This document shows positions 42,167 to 51,205 of a stretch of DNA of 64,000 nt, one piece after another. The notes beneath the pieces were generated by a model, which saw nothing but the letters and a program-made list of their open reading frames with translations, ran no database searches and was not told the DNA's origin. How positions within the stretch are numbered: position 1 is the first letter of the stretch; each line of letters starts with the position of its first letter. The stretch covers positions 1,984,001-2,048,000 of the forward strand of contig OY763072.1 in assembly GCA_963666865.1 (NCBI GenBank), given 5' to 3'. The DNA comes from Bin87 sp963666865 (GTDB taxonomy: Bacteria > Chloroflexota > Dehalococcoidia > Lucifugimonadales > UBA3495). A program made the position numbers and the translations under genes.

Positions 42167-43000
42167 CTAGTCCAGTCCCATCCGCCTCAGCGTGTAGGCA
42201 TCGCCAGCCATGATTTCCGCTATCCTTGGCGGCAGGCTGCGAAAGTCGTCGGCAGTCGCAGAGATCAATCTTCCGGTCAGCGCCCCGCTCTCAGCTGAAG
42301 CCAGCCACACCGCCAGCTCGGCGCACTCCTCGATGGACGCGCCACCGCCGGACGTTACCCTCAGCCCCAGCTGGTGGATGAAATCGGCGCCGGCCTGGGC
42401 GGCTTGCTCGGTCATCTTGTCCCACATGCTGGTATGAACCGAGCCGGGCCCGAGGGCATTCACCGTGATCCCCGTGCCATCCAACTCTTGGGCCAAGACT
42501 TCGGTGAGCCGCACCACCGCCGCCTTGCTGGAGCAATAGGCCGACATATTGCTCCACGCGTTGGTCGCGCCAGCGCCCGACAGGTTGATTATTTTTCCTC
42601 CTGACTGCTCCAGCATCACAGGTATCACGGCCCGACACACCAGGAAGGTGCCGGTGAGGTTGACGGTGATGGTGCTGATCCAGTCGGTGACGTCGTTGAC
42701 CTGCAGCGGGCCGACGGGGCCCGAGATTCCGGCGTTGTTGACCAGCACGTCAATACGCCCGAACCGATCTGCAACTCTGTGGGCCAACCGTTCCGTGTCT
42801 TGTTGCTCGGTGACGTCGGTGCGGACCGCCATCGCTTCGGCTCCCAGTTCTGAGACGGCGCCGACAACCTCTCCCAGCTCGGATTCGCTACGTGCGGCCA
42901 GCGCCAGCTTTGCGCCTTCTCGTGCGTAGGCCAGGGCGATGGCCCGGCCAATACCTCGCCCAGCGCCCGTGATGACTGCTACCTGACCGTCCAACTTCAT
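42167..43000 (-). CDS. SDR-family oxidoreductase
   Basis: A 277-residue classical short-chain dehydrogenase: TGAGRGIGRAIALAYAREG near the start (TGxxxGxG), VLVNNAGISGP, IINLSGAG with the catalytic Ser, and YCSSKAAV as YxxxK. Ends without the usual substrate-loop signatures, so the substrate is unknown; 3-oxoacyl or 2-deoxy-gluconate-type dehydrogenases are typical of the family. Confidence 0.9.
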   Translation of the reverse strand: MKLDGQVAVITGAGRGIGRAIALAYAREGAKLALAARSESELGEVVGAVSELGAEAMAVRTDVTEQQDTERLAHRVADRFGRIDVLVNNAGISGPVGPLQVNDVTDWISTITVNLTGTFLVCRAVIPVMLEQSGGKIINLSGAGATNAWSNMSAYCSSKAAVVRLTEVLAQELDGTGITVNALGPGSVHTSMWDKMTEQAAQAGADFIHQLGLRVTSGGGASIEECAELAVWLASAESGALTGRLISATADDFRSLPPRIAEIMAGDAYTLRRMGLD

Positions 43001-43162
43001 GACGAACCCTCATGCTTCTTTTTGCAATGTTACCATCCCCAGCCGCCGCAGACACTCCTCATGTCTAATCTGGGCGGGTTTCAAACCGGCCTATAAATCT
43101 ACCCACAACCCTGCTAGACTGAACCGCCGAGACCATTCCATGGCGAAGTAGGCAGGGTGAGA

Positions 43163-43864
43163 ATGACTACCCCTCAACAGTTGTACAACCTGCAGGAGAT
43201 CGACCATCGCATAGATGGCATTGACGCTGAACGTGAACGTCTCCAGAAACGACTGGCCGCCGGCGTGAACCGGCCCGACCTCACCAGCGAGGCGGAGCAC
43301 CACTACGCCAGGGCCGTCGCCGTTGGCGCTAACGTGAAGTCCCGTCGGGAAGATATGGAACGCTTGCGGGAACGGCTGACCAGCCTGGAAGCACGGCTCT
43401 ACAGCTCCAATACCTCCCGACGTGATCTCTCGACTATCCAGCGGGAAGTCGATTCGGCCAAGTACCAGTTGAACCAATTGGACGAACTGCTGTTGGAATT
43501 GGAAGAGGAACAACGCACTCACGAAGCCGCCGCCCTGGCCGCTCGCGACGAGATGGCGGCCGCTGAGGTGGAGTGGCAGGAACTCATCGAGGCCCTGAAT
43601 GACCGACTGGCTGAGTTGGAAGCCGACCGGGAGACCGCCGCCAGCCAGCGACAGGTTCTCGCCGCTGCGCTGCCCCCGGCGGACCTGCAGCGATACGAAC
43701 GTCTGCGTCGCAACAAGTCGGGCACCGCCATCGCCATGGTGGACAATGGCCGCGTGTGCCTCGCCTGTCGCATGACCCTTACCAGCAACGTCTTGCGACA
43801 ACTGCGTGACAAAGCCAGGCAGGTGACCTGCAGCACCTGCGGGCGTATTTTGTATCAGCCGTGA
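43163..43864 (+). CDS. C4-type zinc ribbon coiled-coil protein (CT398-like)
   Basis: A 233-residue protein with a long alpha-helical coiled coil (LQEIDHRIDGIDAERERLQKRL through LNDRLAELEADRETAASQRQ) and a C-terminal zinc ribbon with two CxxC pairs (VCLACRMTLTS and VTCSTCGRILYQP). The CT398/DUF164 family is widespread in bacteria; the Chlamydia member contacts type III secretion and transcription factors, but general function is unknown. ATG 43163 is preferred over GTG 43157. A family-1 palindrome starts immediately after its TGA. Confidence 0.88.
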   Translation: MTTPQQLYNLQEIDHRIDGIDAERERLQKRLAAGVNRPDLTSEAEHHYARAVAVGANVKSRREDMERLRERLTSLEARLYSSNTSRRDLSTIQREVDSAKYQLNQLDELLLELEEEQRTHEAAALAARDEMAAAEVEWQELIEALNDRLAELEADRETAASQRQVLAAALPPADLQRYERLRRNKSGTAIAMVDNGRVCLACRMTLTSNVLRQLRDKARQVTCSTCGRILYQP

Positions 43865-43892
43865 GTAGGGGCGAATAATTATTCGCCCCTAC
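43865..43892. repeat. GTAGGGGCG palindrome, AATAATTATT core
   Basis: Perfect 28-bp palindrome directly abutting the stop codon of the zinc-ribbon gene (TGA 43862-43864). Confidence 0.9.
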
Positions 43893-43943
43893 GGACATTT
43901 GGCGGTTATAATCCGTCCATTCCCACTCGGGGGTGATTCGTCT

Positions 43944-44720
43944 ATGAAACCGCTGCGCGTCGCAATGCTGCACCTGGCCCCGGTGGTGGCCGATGTCGCC
44001 CACAATCGCTCTCTGGTCGAGCGGGGTCTCGCCTGCGCTTCCCAGATGGGTGCTCAGTGGGTCATCACGCCCGAGTTGTTTATTACCGGCTACAAGTTCG
44101 CCGAGGTCATCGGCACCGACTGGATTCGCCCCCAACCCGATGACTGGATGCAGAGTTTCTGCCGCCAGGTGGCCGAATACGGCGTGACGGTGTTCCTCTC
44201 TCATCCCGAACGCGACCCGGACGCCGGGCTGATGTACAACACCGTTTTCGTCATCGGACCGGACGGCAGCATCATTGGTCGACACCGCAAGGTGAAGGCG
44301 CTGCGCGGCCCGGAAGCCTGGTCGTCCCCCGGCGCGGAGATCGCTCCCATCAACTGCGACGGTACGGAGGTTGGAGTGGTGATCTGCGCCGACGCCTACC
44401 GCAACGACGTCGCCGGCATCCTGAAAGACCGGGGCGCGGAATTGCTGGTATCCCCGGCATCGTGGGGGCCGGGCGACTGCGGGCCGCTGGGCGAGTGGGA
44501 GCAGCGCACGCTGGACACGGGACTGCCGATCATGGTGTGCAACCGCTCCGGTTGGGAAGCCGACGACCTTGACTTCAACGAAGCCGTCAGCGTGGTCGCC
44601 CTCAACGGTAAGCGCGTGCTTCAGGCATATTGCGGGGAAGAATCCGCCGTGCTCCTCTTTGACTGGGATCTCGATACCATGGCTCCGCTGTCCACGGAAT
44701 ACGAAACCGCTTGGTTGTAA
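43944..44720 (+). CDS. Carbon-nitrogen hydrolase (nitrilase superfamily)
   Basis: A 258-residue nitrilase-fold enzyme with the complete Glu-Lys-Cys triad: Glu44 in ITPELFITGY, Lys116 in GRHRKVKAL and Cys148 in VVICADAYRND. Branch cannot be fixed; omega-amidase, N-carbamoylase and amidase activities are possible and would release ammonia. ATG 43944 follows GGGGGTGAT. The DUF1538 operon begins 24 bp downstream. Confidence 0.9.
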   Translation: MKPLRVAMLHLAPVVADVAHNRSLVERGLACASQMGAQWVITPELFITGYKFAEVIGTDWIRPQPDDWMQSFCRQVAEYGVTVFLSHPERDPDAGLMYNTVFVIGPDGSIIGRHRKVKALRGPEAWSSPGAEIAPINCDGTEVGVVICADAYRNDVAGILKDRGAELLVSPASWGPGDCGPLGEWEQRTLDTGLPIMVCNRSGWEADDLDFNEAVSVVALNGKRVLQAYCGEESAVLLFDWDLDTMAPLSTEYETAWL

Positions 44721-44744
44721 GGCTTCCCGCTCACGCAGACAATC

Positions 44745-45542
44745 ATGTTTGGCGCCCTGGCGGTTTCGGAAGTTTTTCGGCAGGCCGGCAGAATCGGAAT
44801 AAGGCGCTCGGCCCGGTTGCTGGTTCCCGCGCTGCGGCGGGCCGTCGATTCGGTACGGGATCTGGCGCCCATTGTTCTGGTCATCGCGTTTTTCCAGATA
44901 GCGGTACTGCAGCAGCCCTTTCCCAATCTGGAGAACGTAGTCATCGGACTGGTGTGCGTGTGCGTTGGGCTGGCGCTCTTTGTCCAGGGGCTGGAAATCG
45001 GGCTTTTCCCCCTGGGCGAGGCCTTGGCGCGGGGATTTGCCCATAAGGGCAGCCTGGCGGCGCTGCTGTCCTTCGCCTTCTGCCTGGGGTTCGGCACCAC
45101 CGTGGCCGAGCCGGCCCTGATTGCCGTGGCCGCCGAGGCCGGTGAGGTAGCCGCGGCGGCCGGCGCCATCGCCGACACCGACCCGGCCCGCGATGCCTAC
45201 GCCTTTCGCTTGCGCATGGTGGTGGCGGTCGCGGTGGGCGCGGCAATCGTGCTGGGCGTGCTGCGCATCCTCAAGGGCTGGCCGATCCATCACCTGATTA
45301 TCGGCGGTTACGTGCTGGTGACGGCGATGACCTTCCTGGCGCCGGACGAGATAATCGGCGTGGCTTACGACTCCGGAGGCGTGACCACCAGCACCATCAC
45401 GGTGCCCCTGGTCACCGCCCTGGGAGTGGGGCTGGCCACGTCAATCCGGGAACGCAACCCCATGGTGGACGGCTTCGGGCTGATTGCCTTCGCCAGCCTG
45501 ACGCCGATGATTTGCGTTATGGCCTACGGTATGGTGGCCTGA
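44745..45542 (+). CDS. DUF1538 membrane protein, first of a pair
   Basis: A 265-residue membrane protein of DUF1538. After an amphipathic lead it has about seven hydrophobic segments; diagnostic motifs are GLALFVQGLEIGLFPLGEALA, FGTTVAEPALIAVA and AYDSGGVTTSTITVPLVTALGVGLA. Paired DUF1538 proteins have been described as subunits of a cation(Na+, Li+, K+)/proton antiporter (UmpAB) in Halomonas. The second member starts 2 bp after its stop, supporting a two-subunit complex. A long N-terminal extension is not typical of shorter homologues. Confidence 0.87.
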   Translation: MFGALAVSEVFRQAGRIGIRRSARLLVPALRRAVDSVRDLAPIVLVIAFFQIAVLQQPFPNLENVVIGLVCVCVGLALFVQGLEIGLFPLGEALARGFAHKGSLAALLSFAFCLGFGTTVAEPALIAVAAEAGEVAAAAGAIADTDPARDAYAFRLRMVVAVAVGAAIVLGVLRILKGWPIHHLIIGGYVLVTAMTFLAPDEIIGVAYDSGGVTTSTITVPLVTALGVGLATSIRERNPMVDGFGLIAFASLTPMICVMAYGMVA

Positions 45543-45544
45543 CT

Positions 45545-46327
45545 ATGGAACTGCTGGACACCCTGGCCCCCACGGTACTGTCAACCGTGATCGATCTAGC
45601 GCCTATCGTGGGGACGCTGGCGCTGTTTCAGGTGGTGGTGCTGCGTCGCCGGCTGCCCAACCTGCGGCGGATGGCGGTGGGGATAGTGTGCGTCCTGTTC
45701 GGGCTGGCCCTGTTTCTGGTGGGACTGGAAAAGGCCCTGTTCCCCATTGGCGAGACCATGGCGCGCCAGCTCACCGCGCCCGGGGCCATAGGGGCGGCGG
45801 ACGCGGCCGGCGGAGTGGACTGGCGGGATTACCTGCTGGTGTACGCCTTCGGCGCGGCGGTGGGTTTTGCGACTACCATCGCCGAACCTTCGCTCATCGC
45901 CGTGGCCCTCAAGGCCGAGGAGGTATCGGGCGGGACGGTGCGCGCCTGGGGATTGCGGATTGTGGTGGCCTTGGGGGTAGCCATCGGGGTGTCCCTGGGC
46001 TGCTTCCGCATCGTTACCGGCACGCCCTTGCCCTGGTACATCATCGCCGCCTACGTGGTCGTCATCATACAGACCTTCCGCTCCAGCAGGACCATCATAC
46101 CCCTGGCTTACGACAGCGGAGGCGTTACCACCTCGACGGTCACGGTGCCGGTAGTGGCGGCCCTGGGACTGGGGTTGACCGCCAGCATACCGGGACGCAA
46201 CCCGCTGATTGACGGGTTCGGACTGATTGCTTTCGCCAGCGTATTTCCTATAATGACCGTGCTGGGCTACGCCATCGTAGCGTCTTGGTGGAGTCATCGG
46301 CGCAACGCCGTGGATTCAGAGGGGTGA
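45545..46327 (+). CDS. DUF1538 membrane protein, second of a pair
   Basis: A 260-residue paralogue of the gene before it, with the same motifs in order (GLALFLVGLEKALFPIGETMA, FATTIAEPSLIAVALKAEE, AYDSGGVTTSTVTVPVVAALGLGL). ATG 45545 is 2 bp after the previous stop and the PII-like gene begins 3 bp after its own, so the four genes must be one transcript. Likely the partner subunit of an ion transporter. Confidence 0.87.
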   Translation: MELLDTLAPTVLSTVIDLAPIVGTLALFQVVVLRRRLPNLRRMAVGIVCVLFGLALFLVGLEKALFPIGETMARQLTAPGAIGAADAAGGVDWRDYLLVYAFGAAVGFATTIAEPSLIAVALKAEEVSGGTVRAWGLRIVVALGVAIGVSLGCFRIVTGTPLPWYIIAAYVVVIIQTFRSSRTIIPLAYDSGGVTTSTVTVPVVAALGLGLTASIPGRNPLIDGFGLIAFASVFPIMTVLGYAIVASWWSHRRNAVDSEG

Positions 46328-46330
46328 GCC

Positions 46331-46681
46331 ATGAGACTGAAGCTGATCGTAGCCCTGGTCAGCGACGACAACACCGACGTGGTGGTTGACGCCGCCCGGG
46401 CCGGCGGAGCGACCGGAGCTACCATAATCACCAGCGCGCGCGGTGAGGGCCTGCACCCCGAAAAGACCTTCTTCGGCCTGGGCCTGGAGTCCAAGCGCGA
46501 CTTAGCCCTGTTCCTGGTGGTGGAAACCCGGGCGCGGGACATTTTGGAGCGCATCCGCGACGCCGGGCGCTTCGATACCAAGCACGGCGCCGGCATCGCC
46601 TTCCAGCTGGACATTGAGGACGCGGTGGGTCTGGTCACCCAAATGCCCGCCATTCAGGAAGAGCTGGAATACGACCTGTGA
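46331..46681 (+). CDS. PII-like (GlnB/GlnK-fold) regulatory protein
   Basis: A 116-residue protein with the PII ferredoxin-like fold: MRLKLIVALVSDDNTDVVVDAARAGGATGATIITSARGEG, then a variant T-loop, LALFLVVETRARDILERIRDAGRF and a C-terminal IEDAVGLV. The uridylylated Tyr of GlnB is not seen, so it is a PII-like sensor that probably binds a nucleotide or an anion. Such genes sit beside transporters they regulate. It overlaps the CBS gene by 4 bp. Confidence 0.85.
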   Translation: MRLKLIVALVSDDNTDVVVDAARAGGATGATIITSARGEGLHPEKTFFGLGLESKRDLALFLVVETRARDILERIRDAGRFDTKHGAGIAFQLDIEDAVGLVTQMPAIQEELEYDL

Positions 46682-47082
46682 GCACGCAAGGTCTGACCAA
46701 AGTCGGGGACGTGATGGCCCCTGAACTCCACAGCATCGACGGGCTGGCGACGGTGGCCGATGCCATGGCGCTTATGAAGCGGCACAACGTTGACTCCCTG
46801 GCAGTCAACCGGCGCGACGAAACGGACGAACTGGGGATGGTGATGGTCTCCGATATCGCCCGCCATGTTATTGCCCGGAACCGTTCGCCGGAACGGGTCA
46901 GCGTGTACGAAATCATGTCCAAGCCGGCGGTTACTCTGCCGCCGGATATGCTGGCTCGTTACGCAGTGCGCCTGCTGGTGCGGTTCGAAATCTCTCGCGC
47001 CATCGTCGTGGACCAGCAGCGCGACCCCGTCGGGTTCGTTACCCTGCACGACCTGGTGCTGGGACGCCAAACGGCCTCGTAG
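46678..47082 (+). CDS. CBS-domain pair protein
   Basis: A 134-residue protein of two CBS domains (VGDVMAPELHSIDGLATVADAMALMKRHNVDSLAV and VYEIMSKPAVTLPPDMLARYAVRLLVRFEISRAIVV). CBS pairs bind adenosine nucleotides (AMP, ATP, c-di-AMP) and gate channels or enzymes. It starts at GTG 46678 inside the previous stop (GTGA). With the PII-like gene it gives this transporter operon two separate nucleotide-sensing candidates. Confidence 0.9.
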   Translation: MSTQGLTKVGDVMAPELHSIDGLATVADAMALMKRHNVDSLAVNRRDETDELGMVMVSDIARHVIARNRSPERVSVYEIMSKPAVTLPPDMLARYAVRLLVRFEISRAIVVDQQRDPVGFVTLHDLVLGRQTAS

Positions 47083-47100
47083 TCGGCAGGCAGTTCCGCC

Positions 47101-47427
47101 TCAGTAGCGTCCGGGTCCCCGCAGGCGGAGCATCAGCGCACGGAACAGCGGAACGCTCATGTTTACGGCGTCGGATTCGTCATTGTCGTCGTCGTCCACC
47201 GAAAAGTACACCAAGGTGCCTTCCCGCCGAACCCTGCCGGGCAGTTCCCGGTACTCCATGTACTCGCTCATCAACCGCTCCAGAAGGACGGCCAGCAACT
47301 CGGCGTCGGCGGACGCAATCCCCAGGCTGAACAGGGGTGACTCACGGACGCGCGGGGCCATCCAGTCGGCCATCTCCTCGATGCCGGCCTCATCAAAGGG
47401 ATTCGACCACTGGACTTCATCGGCCAT
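47101..47427 (-). CDS. Hypothetical protein (108 aa)
   Basis: Unrecognised acidic protein. Mostly helical in prediction (EEMADWMAPRVRESPLF, AELLAVLLERLMSEYMEYRELP), with an Asp-rich turn DDDDNDESD before a final helix (VPLFRALMLRLRGPGRY). No ribosome site of note. It sits between the convergent CBS gene and the aldo/keto reductase gene, with only 21 bp to the latter, and may be co-transcribed with it. Confidence 0.55.
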   Translation of the reverse strand: MADEVQWSNPFDEAGIEEMADWMAPRVRESPLFSLGIASADAELLAVLLERLMSEYMEYRELPGRVRREGTLVYFSVDDDDNDESDAVNMSVPLFRALMLRLRGPGRY

Positions 47428-47448
47428 GGCGCTGAATGGAGACGGTTT

Positions 47449-48420
47449 TCAATCCTGAAAACCCCGGTCGTACAGATCCTGCAGCCGGGTCAGATCTTCC
47501 GGCGGGATTGGCGGAAGGTCCACGCATCCGGCTATTTCCTCGGCTTCGGCGCGGTTTTTCACCCCGGGTACGGTGGTTTGAATATCGGGGTTCATCAGGC
47601 AGAAGATCATCGCCGCTTGCGACATGGTCTCTATCGAGCCGTGCCGGAGGAAACCGAGCTTGGCCGCGCTGGCCAGGTCGTGTTCCATCAAAACGTCGCC
47701 GGTTCGGGGAGTCCGGTCCAACGCGTCGGTCAGCGCGCCGGCAGCGTGGGAACGTATGCCGATCACGCCCATATCGAGACTTTTGGCCAGTGGGATTATC
47801 TGGCCGTTGTCAAACATATTGAAACCGGGTGGCGGCGGTTCCTGGGCCGTTCTATTGAGGAGATTGTAATAGGCCAGGACGGTGTCGTACTCGCCGCTTT
47901 CGATGATCCGAAGCATGGTGGGAACGTGGTGGTCCATGGCGGACAATCCGATGAACCGCGTCATGCCGGCCTGCTGGACCTCACGGTAAGCGTCGAGCAC
48001 CGGTCCCAGGGCGTCCTCCGCGGAAAGCGAGTGTGTGACTTCTCCGCGGCGCTCCGTGAAGCGATTATGTACGTGGAGCACATCCACCGCATCCCGGCGC
48101 AGCCGGCGGAGGCTGGCCTCCACGGAGCGATGCACCGCTCCGCGCACGTCACTCATCTCGTCCTCGCGGAGCCTCACTTTGGTGGCGACAACCACGGGTT
48201 CGGCCCGTCCTGCCAGGGCTTTGCCCAGGGCTTCCTCGGCCTTCCCGTCGCCATAGGACGGAGCCACGTCAAAGAAATTGATGCCCAGTTCCAACGCGCG
48301 ATGCACGGCGGCGATGGCTTCCGCTTCGGTGGTGGGTCCCCAGACCTGTCCGATGCCGCCTCCGCCGAACCCGGCCCTGGATACGGTCAATCCGGTGCGG
48401 CCCAATTGCGCGTATTCCAT
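47449..48420 (-). CDS. Aldo/keto reductase
   Basis: A 323-residue (alpha/beta)8 reductase using NADPH. The tetrad is readable: Asp and Tyr in INFFDVAPSYGDGKAEEALGKAL, Lys in VVVATKVRL and His in VDVLHVHNRF. It also has the late signature DIQTTVPGVKNRAEAEE. Substrate unknown; close relatives reduce sugar or L-galactose/D-threo-aldose type carbonyls. Confidence 0.92.
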   Translation of the reverse strand: MEYAQLGRTGLTVSRAGFGGGGIGQVWGPTTEAEAIAAVHRALELGINFFDVAPSYGDGKAEEALGKALAGRAEPVVVATKVRLREDEMSDVRGAVHRSVEASLRRLRRDAVDVLHVHNRFTERRGEVTHSLSAEDALGPVLDAYREVQQAGMTRFIGLSAMDHHVPTMLRIIESGEYDTVLAYYNLLNRTAQEPPPPGFNMFDNGQIIPLAKSLDMGVIGIRSHAAGALTDALDRTPRTGDVLMEHDLASAAKLGFLRHGSIETMSQAAMIFCLMNPDIQTTVPGVKNRAEAEEIAGCVDLPPIPPEDLTRLQDLYDRGFQD

Positions 48421-48534
48421 GGGTAACTATGTCCTGCGTAGGTCGTCTTGAGACCGGAAAGGGTGCCTGTTGGTGTCGCGGCCGGCCGGGTCAAGGCCGA
48501 AACCGCTCATATCCTACGCCGGGAACGGTCGATT

Positions 48535-48563
48535 TTGCAATTATTACACCAGAAAGGTAATAT
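48535..48563 (+). promoter_or_regulatory. Sigma-70-like promoter for ftsH
   Basis: TTGCAA (48535-48540), 17-bp spacer, TAATAT (48558-48563), about 70 bp before the ftsH start in an otherwise GC-rich gap. Match is good at both boxes but not tested. Confidence 0.45.
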
Positions 48564-48631
48564 GATACTCTAACCCCGCCGGGTCGCTCGCGCCCCAACG
48601 CAACCGTGCCACAGCCAACGGTAGGAACGCT

Positions 48632-50626
48632 ATGACCAACAATCGCTGGGTCCGCAACAGCCTCATCTACCTTCTCATAATCATCGGCGTCATCGTCATT
48701 TTCTACACCCTGATCCCGAGCTTCGGGAGCGGAGAGCGCCTTTCGCTGACGCAGGTGCTCAACCAGTCCCGCAGCGGCCAGATCGAGCGGATCATTGTGG
48801 ATGGAGAAAAGCTGACCGTGATCCCCCGGGTCGGACGCGGCGATGAGGCCGAGAAGTACACCAGCCGCATCGGCAGGAACACCGACCTCATCCAGTTGTT
48901 GGCGGAGAACGACGTCCTCGACCAGGTGTCGGCTCCGGAGGTGGAGTACAAAGGCTCCAGCGGTTTCGGCAGCGTCTTCGGCATCCTGCTCAATTTCCTG
49001 CCCCTGATATTCTTCGGCGGGTTGATCCTGCTGATGATGCGCCAGGCGCAGGGATCCAACAACCAGACCATGAGTTTCGGCCGTAGCCGGGCCCGCATGA
49101 TGCCGTTCAATCGCCCGTCGGTGACTTTCAACGACGTGGCCGGCGTGGACGAAGCCAAGGCCGAGCTGGAGGAAGTCGTCGATTTTCTGAAATACCCGGA
49201 GCGGTTCCTGCAGTTGGGCGCGCGCATCCCCAAGGGCGTTCTGCTGGTCGGGCCTCCGGGCACCGGCAAGACGCTGCTGGCCCGCGCCGTTGCCGGCGAG
49301 GCCGGCGTCCCCTTTTTCCACATCTCCGGCAGTGAGTTCGTGGAGATGTTCGTCGGCGTGGGCGCCGCCCGCGTGCGAGACCTCTTCGAGCAGGCCAAGC
49401 GCAACGCCCCCTGCATCCTCTTCGTTGACGAAATCGACGCCGTGGGCCGGCACCGGGGCGCGGGACTGGGCGGGGGCCACGACGAGCGTGAGCAGACTCT
49501 CAACCAGATCCTCGTCGAAATGGACGGCTTCGAGACCAACACCAATATCATCGTCATCGCCGCCACCAACCGCCCCGACATCCTGGACCCGGCCCTGTTG
49601 CGCCCGGGCCGGTTCGACCGCCGCGTCACGCTGGACCTTCCTGACGTAACCGGCCGGCAGGCCATCCTGGACGTTCACATCGCCGGCAAGCCCCTTTCCC
49701 GAGAGATCAAGATCGAAGTCATCGCCCGAGAAACCCCCGGCTTCAGCGGCGCGGACCTGTCCAACTTGGTCAACGAAGCGGCCCTCCTCGCCGCCCGCAA
49801 GAATCAGTCCAGCATCTTCATGCAGGACTTCGAAGAAGCCATTGAGCGCGTCATCGCAGGGCCCGAGCGGAAGAGTCGCGTCATCAACCAGCGTGAGAAG
49901 GAGATGACCGCCTATCACGAGGCCGGTCACGCCCTGGTCGCCTGGCATCTGCCCCACGCCGACCGGGTGCATAAAATCAGCATCGTCTCCCGCGGCAACA
50001 TGGGCGGACACACGACCCTGCTGCCCGAGGAAGACCGCTACCTTTGGACCAAGAACCAGTTCCAGGATATGTTGTCGGTTATGATGGGCGGCCGCGTGGC
50101 CGAAGAGTTGATCTTCGACGAGGTCACCACCGGCGCCAGCAACGACATCGAGCGAGCGACCAAGACCGCCCTGGGCATGATCAAGCGTTACGGCATGTCC
50201 GCCAGCCTGGGTCCGCGCACCTTCGGCAAGCGCGAGGAAATGGTGTTCCTCGGGCGAGAGATCAGCGAGGAGCGCGACTACGGGGACAAGATCGCCGAGG
50301 AGATCGACGACGAGGTCCGCCACCTTATCAACAGCGCCTACCGCCAGGCCCAGCAGCTGCTCATCGACGACAAGCCCAAGTTGGTGCAGATCGCCGAATA
50401 CCTCATTGAGCACGAAGCCATCTCCGGCGACGCGCTCACTGCGCTATTCAAGGACGATCCGCCGGGCACCGAGCCGGAACCGGCCCGGCCCACGCCGGCG
50501 CCATCGCCTTACGCGCCCCCGGCGCCCCCGGTAACCCAGGGCGGCCCGCTGCCCAACCCGGCCCCGTCCTTCGGCAGTGCCGTTACACCGGACCCCATAC
50601 CCGAAACCTCGCCGGGTGATGACTGA
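48632..50626 (+). CDS. ftsH: ATP-dependent zinc metalloprotease FtsH
   Basis: A 664-residue FtsH. Two N-terminal membrane segments (about 10-29 and 115-137) frame a small external domain; the AAA module has GPPGTGKT (207-214), ILFVDEIDAVGRHRG as Walker B, and the second region of homology GRFDRRV. The M41 protease motif HEAGH is at 429-433. The C-terminal 45 residues are Pro-rich and unstructured. FtsH degrades membrane and regulatory proteins. HflK and HflC, its band-7 regulators, are encoded just downstream after one small opposite-strand gene. Confidence 0.97.
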   Translation: MTNNRWVRNSLIYLLIIIGVIVIFYTLIPSFGSGERLSLTQVLNQSRSGQIERIIVDGEKLTVIPRVGRGDEAEKYTSRIGRNTDLIQLLAENDVLDQVSAPEVEYKGSSGFGSVFGILLNFLPLIFFGGLILLMMRQAQGSNNQTMSFGRSRARMMPFNRPSVTFNDVAGVDEAKAELEEVVDFLKYPERFLQLGARIPKGVLLVGPPGTGKTLLARAVAGEAGVPFFHISGSEFVEMFVGVGAARVRDLFEQAKRNAPCILFVDEIDAVGRHRGAGLGGGHDEREQTLNQILVEMDGFETNTNIIVIAATNRPDILDPALLRPGRFDRRVTLDLPDVTGRQAILDVHIAGKPLSREIKIEVIARETPGFSGADLSNLVNEAALLAARKNQSSIFMQDFEEAIERVIAGPERKSRVINQREKEMTAYHEAGHALVAWHLPHADRVHKISIVSRGNMGGHTTLLPEEDRYLWTKNQFQDMLSVMMGGRVAEELIFDEVTTGASNDIERATKTALGMIKRYGMSASLGPRTFGKREEMVFLGREISEERDYGDKIAEEIDDEVRHLINSAYRQAQQLLIDDKPKLVQIAEYLIEHEAISGDALTALFKDDPPGTEPEPARPTPAPSPYAPPAPPVTQGGPLPNPAPSFGSAVTPDPIPETSPGDD

Positions 50627-50653
50627 TGGTGTAGAGGGGTTTGACCCGAGATT

Positions 50654-50682
50654 GTAGGGGCGGGTTTGAAACCCGCCCCTAC
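50654..50682. repeat. GTAGGGGCG palindrome, GGTTTGAAACC core
   Basis: 29-bp palindrome. On the minus strand its GTAG end supplies the TAG stop of the small gene at 50679-50993 (codon 50679-50681). Confidence 0.9.
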
Positions 50683-50993
50683 CGGTTTACCAGGTTTTCC
50701 TCGCTGTCCAGCGGCAGGCTGCGGTAATACAAACCCCATTCCTGCATCAGGTTTTCCACGCGCGGGTCTTTCAGCGCGATCAGCTCCCGGAAAAATCCCG
50801 CCATGGCATGGGCCGGACGCAGCTCGTCGGTGCAAACCCAGCTGCGGTCGCCGGGCACGACGTATATCAGGCCACTTTGGTGGGGGCAGGTTACCTGCAC
50901 CCGCGCCATGCCCTCACCGGTTTTGACCGTGACCCCGTTCGGTTGGGGCCGGTTTCCCGATTGGTCGGATTGCAACTGTATGGGTGTGGTCAT
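50679..50993 (-). CDS. Hypothetical protein (104 aa)
   Basis: Unrecognised. It contains VTCPHQSGLIYVVPGDRSWVCTDELRPAHAM, a pair of Cys with nearby His that might bind a metal but lacks a clear Rieske or zinc-finger pattern, then LMQEWGLYYRSLPLDSEENLVNR. It lies between ftsH and hflK on the opposite strand, and its stop codon is supplied by a family-1 palindrome, so its C-terminus may be shaped by that element. Confidence 0.5.
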   Translation of the reverse strand: MTTPIQLQSDQSGNRPQPNGVTVKTGEGMARVQVTCPHQSGLIYVVPGDRSWVCTDELRPAHAMAGFFRELIALKDPRVENLMQEWGLYYRSLPLDSEENLVNR

Positions 50994-51205
50994 AGTTCAC
51001 GCATCCCGCCGGGTTGAATCTGCCGGAAAATATGCTGAAAACGTTAGCGTCGCCATTATAAACCAGCGTGCGGGTGTTAGTGTTATACTGTCGCGGGCAT
51101 TCGGCGCGTTTACGAATCTCGCGATACTTGTCACGACAATCGTAACCGTGAAATCGGCTGCCATCAGCAACGGCTCACAATCCACGCCCGAAAAGGACCC
51201 GACCA

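Noticed and set aside
48491..50413. 640-codon open frame antisense to ftsH
   Set aside because: Composition mirrors ftsH codons in high-GC DNA; no family resemblance; ftsH itself is complete and certain.
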